64,000 nucleotides of DNA from Bolinopsis microptera (taxonomy: Eukaryota; Ctenophora; Tentaculata; Lobata; Bolinopsidae), in contig NC_087081.1 in assembly GCF_026151205.1 (NCBI RefSeq), positions 13,474,340 through 13,538,339 on the forward strand, written 5' to 3'. A model generated the notes under the pieces. The model searched no databases. It saw nothing but the letters and a program-made list of their open reading frames with translations, and had not been told where the DNA came from. Both the position numbers and the translations under genes were made by a program. Positions 50,176-63,764 of the stretch are shown here, one piece after another; position 1 is the first letter of the stretch; the number at the start of each line of letters is the position of its first letter.

Positions 50176-52529
50176 AAATAGGCTCACATTTTTTCCCTCC
50201 TCGCTCTCTCTCCCAATACTGCATATTATGTAGCGGTGGTAATAATAGCGTTGGTAATTAGGTTAGCCTCGACATATATTTTTTGTTTTTTGTTCAGGGA
50301 GCAGGCTTGCCACATAGGTCCGGGAGTTCCGAAGGTTTAGGCAGGGTACTAGGTTGTGGTACACATTCAACTCCATAACAGATTAGAATCAGCGTTCTGG
50401 ATAACACTATCATTATCACCCTGTAAAGTGGAATATTTCGATCTGATATAAACACATAATTGACCAGTCCAAATATTTTAAAAACCTGTTATTTCAGCGG
50501 TTCAGTACAAGATTACTTACTCTATATTCAATCACCACTGGGCAAGAAGTAGAGACCCTCAGTTTGTTTACATTAGAGGATCAAATGGAGAGACAGCTTA
50601 CCATCGGTGTTATGCAGACTTGATTGATTGAAATAAATTTTCGTGCACATACAGAATGAATGGTTAATAATTTAATATATATGTAGACCAAGGTCTGTGC
50701 ACGGGATGCTTCCTGGAAGAATCCAGTTCTTTTAGCGGGGCACCCTACCTAAAGCCAAATTGAGATATAATAATCATATTCCTAAGAAATAATCAGAAAT
50801 CGAATACCAATCAAATAATATGATATATATCATATCTGTGCACGGGATGCTTCCTGGAAGAATCCAGTTCTTTTAGCGGGGCACCCTACCTAAAGCCAAA
50901 TTGAGATATAATAATCATATTCCTAAGAAATAATCAGAAATCGAATACCAATCAAATAATATGATATATATGAGTAGTAACCATATTTACTATGCAAAAT
51001 GCCCCAACCACATAGTGTAAATTTATATAGAATTCAAATTCCATATCATCATTAAACCTCAATACCTAGTCAATATAATAGCCCAAGCAAAATTAAATAA
51101 CTTCTTATATACCTTACTGTCATACTACAAATTAATTAAACATTTGAAATCTGTTGACCAGAGAATAAATTTCTAAGCCTAATGCAAGTGAAATAATTTA
51201 GATGCAATAATGAATGCCTAATGTGAGTATCATTTGTCAATGTCCTTGTAAAAAAGTCTGTACAAGAGATATGAGTAACTAATATAGAAGAAAAAACAGG
51301 AAGTTGTCGTCTATTGTAAAATAAATAAATTATCTAGAATATAAATTAGAATATAAAATAACATTCAGTCAATGTGTCGTCAATAAACTGTACAATTATC
51401 AAATGTTAAAACTGGGTGATACAGTCAATTATTTGTTATATAGTAGTGTTGAAAGTATTAAAAAAAATTTGAGCCTGAAGATGGCGTTGACGCCGAAAAT
51501 TTGCCCTTACTCCTAACTTCCTTGTTTCACTTGTCCTTGTCTCTTCCAACCGGATAATATCCAGATATCAGTAAACCTCCCAGACGTTCGTTACAAGAGC
51601 AGTATATTCTGTTTGCAAAGTTTCCTCGCCTTCTTAAATGCGATACAAAGTTCGAAACTTCTTTGTTAACGTATATTATGTCTTCATTTAGGTCCGGGAA
51701 TCCTGGTATTGGGATCATCAGAGAAATACATACTTTAGCTAATGTATATTCCAATAGGTCATATAGCGTATTGAACACCAGCGGTGGAAGATGTTTGGAC
51801 ACATTCTCAGGAGTATGGAGAACACCCCAGCCCAAACGGCTCTCTCTTTTGCTATTGAATCAGATAATTTATTCATTGGGAGATTGGGGAGACCTAGAAT
51901 GAACTTGTTATAAGTTTTAAGAAGTGATTTAGATAGTAGAAATTTGCATATGGACAACTCGCATGAATTGAACGAAATTAGAGATATAGCTGCATGCAAC
52001 AGATGTTGGGAAAATCTTTTTCAAGGGTACAGTTTACCGCATTAAGGTATTTTAAAGAATCATTTTTGTCGGTAAGATCCTGTTTTATAATAATATTCCA
52101 ATAGGTCATATACCAGTTTTTTGTGTAGTTTAGAATGAGGTCTTTTGGGGTGGTTTTGACGTAATTTATCAAAGTTTGAATATTGTCAGTCCGCAAGCGT
52201 TTTTGCCACATTTGACTTTACTACTAGTGTAATGTGCTTGCGAGGAAAACTTAAACGTGCGCTATTAGCCAATCAGCATAACCACACCCTGCTTGATTGG
52301 ACCGTAAAAGATTTTGACTGCACAAATATTATTTTCCAAACATTATAAATGGCTGGTCACACACATCTCAATTAAATTCCACTAGGCTACTGTTTTCCAA
52401 GTCTTGTCCTGTGAGTAAAGAATGTGTGAGAAAGTATTAATAAAATAAATGTATATTTTTTGAATTTTCTAAATCTAATCTGAGAATGAAGTATAAAGAA
52501 ATTTGTAATTAGCACTGTATAGTTTAAGA
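50176..52529. other. Intergenic with a 141-bp tandem pair; possible old RT remnant
   Basis: Two copies of a 141-bp unit start at 50695 and 50836 (ctgtgcacgggatgcttcct). On the minus strand, 52211-51527, broken frames (AVWAGVFSILLRMCPNIFHR and neighbours) have protein-like stretches that could be an old retroelement, but I cannot name it. Otherwise nothing is recognised. Confidence 0.45.
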
Positions 52530-52819
52530 CAGTGGCGTAACGTTGCCTGTTGGCGCCCCCCTGCCGAAAAAAGCGCCCCCCCTGTTGGCGCCCCCTCCCC
52601 TTTTGGTGCCCCTCCCTAAAATTGAAAAAATTAGGTGATTTTAGAGAATACGCCGGTAAAATCTCTAAAAAAGTGTGTATCTAGAGCAAAACGCGCAGTT
52701 TTGCTAGTACTTTAGTTAAGTTTTCGAAATTGTCCCACATTCAAACGACGATTTGGCGCCCCCCTAAGACGGCGCCCCCCTGCACAGCGGGGTCAGCAGG
52801 GCCTTTCGTTACGCCACTG
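52530..52819. mobile_element. hAT-like MITE with 8-bp target duplication
   Basis: The inverted ends CAGTGGCGTAACG and CGTTACGCCACTG are flanked by the exact 8-bp duplication gtttaaga (52522-52529 and 52820-52827). The 290-bp interior is non-coding, with repeated ggcgcccccc blocks. An 8-bp duplication and CAGTGGC ends fit the hAT superfamily. Confidence 0.88.
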
Positions 52820-52827
52820 GTTTAAGA

Positions 52828-54933
52828 TATTTATAGCTTATTATAACCATTAATACAAAGGCCATAATCTTTCGCCAGCTCTTTAATATCCACCTTGAAG
52901 CTACATTTTATATCCTTGAACTACACAATATAAACTAAAGCATGTTTTAGTGTAGACTTTTTGTCACAACAAGACTGCAACCTATAGTAACAACTATAAA
53001 CAGAACCCCTAATGTCTACTAACAAATTTCTTCTAGTCCTAATATGAGCCTTGTCTCTAAAAACCTAACTGAACTAGCGTTTCGGTGTGTGCAAAAGCTT
53101 TCAGGCACGCGCATTCCTTGCCCCGTTAGTTACCTGTCCTTCCAAAACCAAACTAGCAGTCAAGGACAAAAAGTCATACACCAAATGGGCATTATATTTT
53201 ATGAATTGTTTTACTGCAAACTGTTAAATCTACTTGCAATACCATCAGTCTAGTCTCACTACAGCTCATTTAAAACTGATTGGATGATTGATTGACTGAT
53301 TGGTTGTGTTGGGCGTGTGTGGTTTTTACCGTTTATGTTGGTTATTAGGAGGTGATTGACCTAAGTGACAGTCTAATCGGTAGCTGCTGATGTTTTGTAA
53401 ATCATGCTTGTGCTCAATGTCATGATCCCTTCAATTTTACAGGGTGTGCTATTCATGTGAACGTCAGCTGAAGTGAGATGGAGTACGTCCCTGAGGTTGA
53501 GGCGCTGTGCTTATCAAAACTAAATAGAGTGGGAGGTGAAGGTTTAGTAATAAAATTAAAGGCAGCTAGACCACCTTCATTTCCTAATAACACATGTATT
53601 AATTAAGGATTCTAAATTATAATATCTTGTTTCCTCTGAAATTAGAATCTACTCGAAGAGTCCGTCAGAAGTTCACCATGCTAAAACAGTAAATATTGCA
53701 GTCATATCTATCACATTTTAAACACGGTGAGGCATGTTACAAAGAAATTGTTGGCCTAAACTAAACTACATATTATTCTACACATCTGTGATGTGTGAGA
53801 AAGAGAGACAATATAGCTAGACAGTGTACACAGTACAGTTCCTAGCCCCCCCCCCCCCCCCCCCCCATACAGGCAAACAGCCTGTCAATTAGAGAATTAG
53901 CACCCTGTTCCCTCAACTATAATACGGGTAAACTATTGTAGTTCAGATACACACGTCTTGTAAAATAGCTGATTATTGCATGTCGCTTCCTTCACAGGTG
54001 CTATGTCGAGGAAGCTTAAAAGAGACAATAATAAGATGAACAGGAGGTTTACTCTACTAGAGGTTTACAGAGTTACAGGAGGTTTACTCTACTAGAGGTT
54101 TACTCTAGCTTACACTCTTACAGTAATGATACTCAGAGTGCCTCTTTTTACCTGAATTGGATGGATCCTCGTCTACAAAATAATCTTATGAACGTAGTTT
54201 ATTGACAATCTGTAATTAATCGGTAAAAATTTAAAGTAAGAAGCTAAGTTTATTTAACGGCTAGTCTCTGAATATTAAAGCTTTCAGTATATCGGGCACC
54301 ACACAAATGTTCCATTTTTAATCTCCTCCCTGGTACCACGGGTTTTCTAGTCTTCTCTATTATAATCCGAAAGTTTCTGTTTGTATGTATGTATGTACGA
54401 CCGCCCACGTGCAAATTATATGAAAAATAGAAATTTGCACAGTAACCATGGTAACGGCGGTGACCATGGTAACTGCGGTGAGCGTGCACGTGCAAAGATT
54501 TGCGAACGAAATTTTAATCGTTCGCGTTGGAGGACTTCGCCGCTTCGACGCGCCAGTGAAATAAGCCAAAGAAATTGTATTAAAAGGCGCTTTTACAAAA
54601 TCATTGTGTATGAGAAATAGAACATTCTACGAAGAACTAATTAGAGGTGAGACCACGGAGTACGGACGGTTATGTAATGGGGGGGTCAATGAAGTATCAC
54701 GTGATTTGTGTTTATGATCTGTGATAGGTTGTTGTTAGGCTAATGCGGGACCGCGATACATTGCTATTTGCACGGGATCATCTGACAGTAACTTCAAGCG
54801 AGAGGGCTCTGGTTAGAGCAATTGTGACCCCCATTGCACATTGCATTGTCGTTTCACTAAGTATCGAGGCGAAAGCCACGATACAGCCGCGCACTCGTGC
54901 GCGGCAGGTCTACAACGTATGACAAAGGTTTAA
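52828..54933. other. Intergenic sequence, no gene recognised
   Basis: It contains a C21 run (53846-53866), a short agaggtttactctact repeat near 54058-54105, and ccatggtaac repeats at 54448-54472. No supported coding region. Confidence 0.5.
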
Positions 54934-56875
54934 AGGACCAGTTAACTGAAAAAAAGTTATCCTCATATGTTGACAGATTGTGACAAATAGCAAACTAAGC
55001 AACGAGTCGAAATTAATTCCTAAATCTCTAACTGCTCTCTAACGCGTGTAAATAGCGTTTGTATTATTTTGGCGATCATGACCTCATAAAGTCCTTTGCG
55101 CGCGCAGAGGAGCTCGTTACTGTTAGACTGTATTTAACAGGTAGAAAATGGACATAATACAATGTTTTTCCCCGAATAACTCGAAAAGTAAGTAATTTAG
55201 GGTACATGTTGCTTCATAAGTTGTATATAAACATGGCCATTCTGCACAATTTGCACACATTTAAAAACCTTTAGGGCCTTCATAGCCCAATTTACCAGAT
55301 ACCCATAGTTTTGCATGATTTCTGGAACCGAAAATCAGTTTTTCGCCAATAACTGAAAAAGTAAGCACTTGTACCACGCCCAAAATGGGTTTTGGCAAAT
55401 TTCTCGAAAAGTAAGGATTTTAGGCCATGTGTTGCTCAGTAGCTCCTATGTAAACATGCATATGCCGCTTCGTTTAAGCCTATTCTGAAGTCTCTACGAC
55501 CTTCAGAAGCAAGGGGTCGGTTAAGTTATTGGGTCAATATGGGCGTGGCCCTCCTGGGTTTTCTCCACGGTCAAAAAAATGTCTCCAAACGAAAATCGTT
55601 TATTCATACCTTCAGGAAGGTCTGTGCAAAGTTTCGTGAGTATTTGAACATTTGCAGGTTCATTTCCATAAATATCCATAAATGAGTAAATGACTGGACT
55701 ACACAACCTTAGAGTTAACTTTAGAGAAACTCATAAGTCATTTATCTCAAATTAAGCTGTTAGTGTCCATGATCAACCTGTGGCGACAATGTTTTACGTG
55801 AAATGTAAAAATCAGGAGTAATATAAAAAGTGTATTTTTAGATTAAAGTGCTAGCTCATAGTTTTAGAATTGTATAGATTAACGTTGGTCGTTTAGCCAT
55901 CTAACAATCGATCGTGCCGTAATATATGGCCAGAGAATAATAGGGTCTTGGAAATTCTATAGTTGTTCAGTGGGTCGATTGACTGAACACGTTTGCACTT
56001 GGTATTTAAACTTACCAGTAGTTTATTTATGTTATGTACCGATGATAATGCAATTAGGATAACAACTAGGTAAGCCGAAGTCTAATTCAAAACACACCGC
56101 ACACCGTACACTCCAATCACTATTACTATTTGGTAGACCGGGTATTTTGGCGGGAATTCTGTTCCCACGGCACTGTTCTGATAGAAGCTACTTCTACTAA
56201 TGGTCCCAGAGGAACGGCCGTAAAGTAGCCAGACTTCTTGTCTCCTGTACTGGCTGACACATGCGGATTAAAGTTAGAAATTTCGCTATGATATAAATAT
56301 AATTGCTGTCGGAATTGAACAAACTCCTACCTATCTAGATCCTTTCTAAATTCGTAAGAGTTTCATGGACTGGGGAAAAATAATCGGTACAGTCTCCCTG
56401 CTTGTGTAATTAAGCAATGAAAACAATCCAAAATTATCACATATGACATAAGTTGTAATAGCATTAGCAGAAACTTTCTAACCGTACATTCACCCGCCAC
56501 TGTTCAAGAACCTATACCACTGTTTAAAATCATGACGTGAGCACTGTACATCCAATCAGCTATTTCTTTAGTTAGGATGATAGCCAAAACTATAAAGATT
56601 TTGGAGAACTAGGGTAATAGTCATAATTCTAAAATTTGAGTGAGTTACACGTGTTTTATTGACGATGATAAACATTTGCAATGTATTACGTTATGCAAGC
56701 GCGCACTGAGGGACTTTATGACGTCACGAGGCCACAGCTTATTATTGCAATAACACGCGTTACACGTACGCTAGAGAATTGGTTCTTTCGGCGATACGAA
56801 TCTTTACCAGTTTGTCACAGCTGATTTAAATCTTAGCCAAATTGGAGACTACAAATTTTTCAGTTAACTGGTCCT
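54934..56875. mobile_element. TTAA-flanked 1.94-kb non-autonomous DNA element
   Basis: The ends are inverted (AGGACCAGTTAACTGAAAAA), each bordered by TTAA (54930-54933 and 56876-56879), as in piggyBac-type elements. Farther in, imperfect inverted matches continue (cataaagtcctttgcgcgcg near 55085 against the complement near 56700). No transposase frame remains. The family is inferred from the TTAA and end structure only. Confidence 0.7.
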
Positions 56876-58136
56876 TTAACTTTACAAAGTCAACGTGTAT
56901 GCCTATGGTGTAGCAAGCAGGTTTTAATCCGACGTATCAGATCCAAAAGTGCTTCAGCTAGTGAGTTATGTCCAGTTTAATGTTTAAGGCTAAGACTGTA
57001 TCTGGAGGAGTCGTTTTAGGGCCTACGAAATAATTTCCACCAGTAATTTGTCGAGCTGAACATCCAGCGCCCTTTGAACATCCTCGAATTGCTTGAATCT
57101 CAAAAATTCAATGGTGAGCTTGAGGCCAGTTTTATATAAAATATAGGTTCTATATGCTATAACACTAACAGTAACAGCTAGTGAGTTATGTCCGATTTGA
57201 ATTAAAGATTAAGACTGGATCTGTAGATGTCATTTTAGGGCCTACCCTTATACGTGCATTGGGATTGGCATGCCAGGTAATAGAAACTGCTGTTCTGCAA
57301 CCGTTTTATATACTAAATCAATGGCTTTTATATACTAAATCAAGGGCTTTTATATACTATAAAAGGGCTTCATTGTAAGCTACTTCAACACTGAGGTGGT
57401 TCTAATGCTAGCTAGGAGATTAATGCTATTTGTTTCCTAATTTTACTCGAAACCACAAAATAATTTTTATTGATTTACTCTGTGCTCTGGCAAATTTTAA
57501 CTGTGCCGAGTTTGAAGTTAATTATAAAACCAAATAGAAGAAACTGTTGTATAAGATAAAATCTAATTTTCATTTTCAAACATCAAAGCATATTAATTAG
57601 AAGGCATATAGACAGCAATATAAGGAACACGTATGATTCATAATATAATTTACGTTACAAATACAAGCCCATCCAGTCAGTCAGAGGGAAAGGTAGACTT
57701 CTTAATCTTATCACATATCACAAAGTAAATTAGCTTAGTCAGCCTCTCCTTATCACAAGTCTAATATGTTGACGTTCTCCGGAAAAATGCGAAATATATA
57801 CCTCTACTTATTAGTATTACCTGTATTACTATTACCCTAGCTTAGCTAGGCCTAGGGATCGCTTACATATATTATTAAGCCACATTTTGGCCATTTTAGA
57901 TTTACGTATTCACTTTGTTCATAGCTATCGCGTAAAAATTGCGTTAGTCAATAGTCATACTCAAAGTGTACTGTAAGTCAAAGTGTACCAAATTCCCTCT
58001 TTCCTACATTGACTTACGTAATTTTTGAACAATCCCATATGCATGCCGCATGCATGGCTTACACTTACATTTACAAATAGCTTCAAACTCAAAGACAAAA
58101 ACTCGAAATTTGTCTTCATAAAGAAAATTAGCTTAG
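56876..58136. other. Intergenic with two direct-repeat pairs
   Basis: A ~75-bp imperfect repeat (agctagtgagttatgtcc to ttttagggcctac) occurs at ~56956 and ~57176. A 25-bp repeat (attagcttagtcagcctctc) occurs at 57727-57751 and 58125-58149, the latter covering the GPCR stop. gcttttatatactaaatcaa is repeated near 57300-57360. No gene was seen. Confidence 0.5.
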
Positions 58137-59248
58137 TCAGCCTCTCCTTGCAACTCGAGCAGCCAAGTCAGCAATCCTAATCCTGCGTCTTCTCCGCAAC
58201 AAAAGCAAGAATTTATTTGTAGCAGATATTAACTTAATCTTGATGAAAGCACCAAAACTTCTTATAGTTAAACAGTAAATAAATGGGTTGGCAGCACAAT
58301 TAATACAAATTGAAAACGAGGATATCATCTCCAAGATCTTAAACAGTGTCTTATTTGTCTTTGTTCCCAATTCAATTTCATCCTTAGAAATCAGTGTTCC
58401 TGATGTTACCGAAGAGAAAACTACAGTTGGGGCGAGCGAAAACAAAAACGTTGCTGATACAACGAGGAGCGTCAAAATAGTTTGTCGCTGGATCCCCGAT
58501 ACTCTTTTTACAAGGAACAACATCAAAATTGTTGTGATTACAACGCACACCATGGGTATAAGCGTAAAACATATGGTAATGAATATCGAAATCAAGCGTT
58601 GGTATTTATTTACGAAATAAAAATGACACGTTAAAGTTATCTCACTGAATCCATAAGGGATAAATTCAATCGATAAATAAAAATCATCATGAGAAAACAG
58701 CATATTTAAGACAATAACCACAATACTTGCGGTCGATGAAGCCCACACCGCACATGAAATAATGTAGCCTCTTTTGAATCTTCGTATGTTTGATCGTAGC
58801 GGGAAAAGCAAAACATTCAATTTGTTCACATTTAGCGATGCTAGAAAACAGCTGCTAGTATACAAGAAAAATAGAGCGATGATCCGTATAATCCCACAAA
58901 TACGATATTTAAAATCTTTCCATCCCATCGCTTCTTTCATTGCAGAGCTGAAAAGACTCAGTCCAAATCCTAGGTCCGCTAATGCCAAATTTCTTATCAG
59001 AATGATAGAGACCCTGTCTAAATGGATGGCGTTGTATTTTATGGAGGAGATTAACACTATAGTGTTGCGAACGGTGGAAAGGAAAGCAGCGAAGAGCCAA
59101 GTGAGGATAGTAATGTGTTGTGAAGAGATGAGATGTTTAGCTTCTGGGAAAGTATCGAAGGTTTTATTGGCGAGGTTGTCAGTTGGAATTGTAGGGGAGA
59201 TCAATTCGTTGGGATTTCCAATACTGCAGTGGTGGCTTTTATTGAAAA
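58137..59248 (-). CDS. Class A (rhodopsin-like) GPCR, 5' exon not found
   Basis: Seven hydrophobic segments are visible. Class A landmarks are RNLALADLGF in TM2, a Cys before TM3 (YRICGIIRI), a conserved Trp in TM4 (AVWASS) and NPFIY in TM7. The E/DRY position after TM3 reads NKL (SLNVNKLNVLLFP), unusual for a coupling receptor. The C-tail is a run of arginines (LLRRRRRIRI). No ATG precedes TM1; the frame is open upstream to a stop near 59290, and an acceptor (TTGTTCAG) lies at 59249, so a first exon is probable. Ligand unknown. This is the best host-gene candidate. Confidence 0.75.
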
Positions 59249-59589
59249 CTGAACAAATAAGTAATTCATGTTGACGCTATCTTTTTTTGTAAGCCCACGC
59301 CAGCCCAAAAGAAATGAGTATTTTTCAATTATTCTCTCAAGGTTTACAGGAATTTTACTACCCGAAATTCCCCATTCTATTGCGAATGGGCGGCGCTCGG
59401 TTTTTTTGAAAGATAGGGTAGGTATAATACCGTGAAATATTTTAATAAAAAAGAACTTTCTTGGCCAATACCCACTCAAAAGAAATTTTAACAGTTACTG
59501 TCATTTCTTAGTTTCTTGCTATAATCTTCTCAAAATGAATATAACTATCCCATCCCTATTTTTCTACAAACCATATGCTGAGTTATATG

Positions 59590-60475
59590 GTCACAAAATC
59601 CCAGATAATCAAGCTGGAGGGCTTCCAAAAGCGTGCTATTAAGTGGATTCTTCACGAGGAGTATTATATATGAGTTATCCACCATCCACATACATTCAAA
59701 AATGCAGACAGCTTAAGATTATGCCCATAGAAGACCGCTTCGACTTTCTTGACCTTATTTTCTTCTTTAAGATTGTGAAGCAACATATACCTGTCACTTT
59801 ACCCTCATATTTGCAACCATTTCAAGGCCACTCAAGGTTATAAGAAATAGCCACATGGACCCCTTATGTTTTGTAAGCTCAATCTTACCACGAGCAAGCT
59901 CTAACGCTTTTGCTAAGAACTTTTACTTTAGGACCCATTCCAAATGGAATCAAATTCCTCTAGCTATACGTGAGATAGAGATTATTTCTGAGTTCAAAAG
60001 CAAATTGACCTCCTACATGTGCCGGAGGACTTTGATTATGATCTAGATTATTCCCTCGAGACAGAGATGTGAGGCAGTCTACCTAAAGCTAACAATATGT
60101 TCATAAGAGCTTAAATCCCTGTTGTCTGTATTTCTCATTTCTCATTTTAGTGCATATCATCACATCATATTATGGATTTCACTTTATTATATGATTTGAT
60201 TGCTTTTCATATTTTTGTGTGATTCTATTTGAAATTCTATTTGAAATTCACGATTTCCGTGGGCCATACTTGTGTAGGAGGTGCATTTTGCTCTCAACAT
60301 CTGTGTTTTGGTGACCCTCAGGTCCTTTGATTACATACATTTTGTCCTAGAAAATCTGATTTTATCGGAGTCTTACACTTTTGAGAAAATTTAATGTTGT
60401 TCATTCATTGTGTAAATTTGTATGTAATTGATTGATTTGGAAGATTTCAATAAAAAAAATATCTATAAACTTATA
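59590..60475 (+). pseudogene. LINE 3' remnant (LINE-E)
   Basis: A C-terminal RT tail can be followed through stops and frame changes: FQKRAIKWILHEE, QLKIMPIEDRFDFLDLIFFF and YFRTHSKWNQIPLAIRE. The post-RT pattern matches LINE-C (IQKRAIKWING). A ~430-bp 3' untranslated region ends near an aataaaaaaa string at 60449. The copy is old and dead. Confidence 0.75.
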
Positions 60476-62410
60476 AAATCTAGAAGTAGAACATTAAAAA
60501 AAATTGAGGAAGTTACTTAAAGTTAAAGCTTCAACTGGTGGGAAATGGTTTGACAGTACAAATGGCTGAAGGAACTATTAGTTCTCAACTAAACATTTTG
60601 AATTATATCTGTCTTACCAGGGGAACCCAGGCTATAACGTCCATAAACATATAGAATAGAGATTCGGCAGAATGACAGGCTGAGCGCCGCTTAGTATTAT
60701 CTGTCAAGTTAAAGTTGTAAATTAGATGTCTAGATGAAGCTGATATGATAGCAAAGCCATATTGTGTTCAACTTATATTTATAAACTGTCAAGAAAGATT
60801 TAAAATACTTAACAAATCTACGAAATTAAACGAGCACGTGTTATGGTTGTGTTATGCACGTGTCATGTGGTTGAAATAATCACCTTCCTTATTGGGATAC
60901 ACTGTCAACAGACTCAAAACGTTATCGATATTGAAGGACGCTGACTTTTTGTATGCAAAGAAATGATTAAAAAAATAGATAGCTTTTAAAAGATGTGGAA
61001 CAGCTTGTTTGTCTAGTTTGTGCTTATTTCCATCAACTTACCTCACTTTATTGCAAAATGGCTATAAATGCATAATAATAATATTCTATTTCTACTCAAT
61101 CTCATAAAATTCAAAGGAATTAAATAAAAATCAAATTCGTTAATTAATAATTTTCACAATTTATCTTATTGCACATATCTCTGGAACAGGAACCTTGAAA
61201 TTAAATTCGTAAGACAAAAGATCAAAATATAGCAAACATTTTGTAAGCGTGGTTACTATAGCAATTTTGTGTACTTTTAAAAATATCGTACAGAGCCAAA
61301 CTGAATCACTGATGATATTTTTTTGTGGGCGCATTATAATGAATTAAATTTAACCCACGCGAGGCGGGTTGAAGAGGTGATCTTAGTTCTTACACATTTG
61401 TTTACATTTTTAGGGTAAGCCCCTGTTAGGCGGATTGAAGAGGTGATACACATTTTGTATTATGGAACGCTTGTAACACTTGTAACGCCTTCTTGTTACC
61501 CCCCTTTGAAGGCCCCGAATTATTTTCTGAACGAAAGCTCGAAAATAACCGAGAAATCGACCTTCTTATTAACTCATTTTGATGACTGATTGCACGAACA
61601 ATCAATTTAGCTAGGTTTCAGAAACTATAAACACTTCCTTATCCCTCAAAATTGATGTTTTATAGTTGATACGAGCAACAAGCAACATATTATGTTTTGA
61701 TCCTTCGGTTCTACTCATGACCTAGGCAGTTAAGCTGAACCCGACAGATCAAGGCAATCCTCACCTTAACTGATCAAACTGGTACTAACGCAATTTTCAG
61801 ATATAAATGTTCTTTGAGATACGTTTATTGCAACTCGAGTGAAGACCAGAGTACGAAAACACACAGCAGGTAAGCAACTCACTTTTTGTGACTGTTCCTC
61901 ACGAACATTCTGATCCTGCAACATATGAACAAGGAGATAGTCTCCTTGTTAACAAATCTACCTTATTAACAAATCGAACAGGTACTATCACAATTTCCAG
62001 AGCACAGCATGATAACAAGGTCAAAAGAAACACAATGAAGGTAGGTTACGAACACCACAATATAACCATCATACTAACAACTGAATTAAGTTTATTCTGA
62101 CGACGGGCAGCCCTGATGTGCTCCGTGATCCTCAACGAGCGACCACTTGTAATAGAGGTGTTATGTCACGTGACACCGATCCGTCCAATCACAAACAGGA
62201 AGAGTGAGCAGATCGATATCGTGTGTTTACTTTCCTTATATTTATTTGACCCTCTGTTCACATTGTCATCTCTACCACATCTCGGCTCGGCAAGATCCGC
62301 GTGCAATATCTGCACCGCGGTAAACACGCCATGATTACGTCATGAACTTGAAATAGTGTGATTGTTGTACTTATATAACCGTGCCCATTGCCCACGTACA
62401 ATACAAACTG

Positions 62411-62447
<37 letters not shown>

Positions 62448-63486
62448 TAAGATAAACAACCGATCTTGATAGTGTGTTGGTCGCTCCTCCAACTGACTGT
62501 GATGCTAACCGTTCAATCATGAACGGAACATTAACATTGTTTAGTTATAGCATGTTTCGGTTTAATTGGTTTAAATTTATGTGCTACAGCTCGACTTAAA
62601 ATTGTCGAATGATAACACCAACCTCTTTGCAGATTAGCTTCCAGCGCGAATGAGACTCTTGTTATCTACTAAGTATACTCAAATATCGGGAATGGTGTGT
62701 GAACATGGATAACAGGTGGTAAGTCCGCCAACCAGCAGGGTACTTACTTACTAAGTTAATTAAGAGGCTTGTGGGATACAGGGATAAGTTACAAAATCTT
62801 AGCTTGGCAGTCTGCAGGGTCCGAGGAGCCGTTCTGATAGCTTGGTTTGTTTTCGATCTGTACAGCCTTTTCCTTTCGTTGATAAACATTGATTCAGTAG
62901 GAGGTGCACCATAAAAATAAACTTGCTCGGATTTTAAAAATTTTTGTACCATTGTTTTCTAGAGACTGTGAAAATTTTCACAATACCAAATTTGTCATAC
63001 CTTTTTGAAAAGATCAGTGAGTTTCGCCTAGGTGCCATATTTGATGGTGCGCGGCTTTTGGAGCAAAATTAGCTGTAAAAGTTGCGTAATTTGACCAAAT
63101 TTGACCAAATTCGTTGATTTTTGTCGTATTATTTGGATATATCTTCAGTTCCTTGAATGAGATCATTCTGAAAATTGGCGACGACCTTCCAATAGGGCTT
63201 TTACAACTGTCCGAAAAATTTGGTGGATATCGGAGTTGATATAGTGATCAAAATGGGGCAAAATAAGCTGCTTTTAGCTGTAACATAATGTCTGATGGTT
63301 GGATAGGCTTTAAACTTTTCGGACACCTTCCTTGTAAGTCTATGAGTAAGCTTACCAATTTTTGTTGCAATCGGAGGTCGGGAAGGATACTTAATATCTA
63401 TTTGTTTGAAGAAAATTGTGCTGGCCGAAATTAGCGCTAAAAAACCATCCTACAGTCGGCACGCGCGGCTCACTGTCGATGGCGCA
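60476..63486. other. Intergenic sequence, no firm gene; G33 run
   Basis: A ggcgg(g/a)ttgaagaggtgat motif is repeated at ~61361 and ~61431. A G33 run lies at 62413-62445. A 96-codon frame on the minus strand (62952-62662) has an ATG but no recognisable domain. CACGTGAC near 62166 could be promoter sequence. Confidence 0.45.
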
Positions 63487-63764
63487 CTACCTAGATTCAG
63501 GAAGCGACAAATTTAGGTAGATCTGGTCATTTAAAAAAAAATCACTGTCCACCTCCCTTAAAAAAACAGGGTTCAAATTGACAAGTTGGGCACACACGAA
63601 TGCGATGTCGCTCAGATAAGGCAACATCTTAGCCACAACTTTGTTCCCCAAAATCTTGTACCGCTTCAGATAGCCAATGGAGCGTTCCACGTGGATGCGG
63701 GCGATGCTGACTTTTCTGCTGGCTGCTACTTCTTCCGGCGTGAACTGAATCTTGAGTGTAACTC
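63487..63764 (-). pseudogene. Last exon of a DDE (PIF/Harbinger-like) transposase
   Basis: The exon starts after an acceptor (TTATTTCAG) at 63765. It reads through FTPEEVAASRKVSIARIHVE, RSIGYLKRYKIL and FVCAQLVNLNP. This is the C-terminal signature of DDE_Tnp_4 nucleases, where the Glu of HVER is the third catalytic acid. The rest would lie upstream on this strand, to the right and perhaps past the window edge. Whether it is an active transposon, a remnant or a host-domesticated gene cannot be told here. Confidence 0.7.

Noticed and set aside
51527-52211. Minus-strand gene of unknown family
   Set aside because: Several short frames look protein-like but are broken by stops, and no motif identifies them. 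Described only as a possible remnant.
62413-62445. G33 run as a G-quadruplex regulatory element
   Set aside because: A pure homopolymer of this kind, like C21 at 53846, is more likely slippage or an assembly artefact.
62662-62952. 96-residue minus-strand frame with ATG
   Set aside because: No domain, no partner exon and no sign of constraint; length is within chance for AT-rich DNA.
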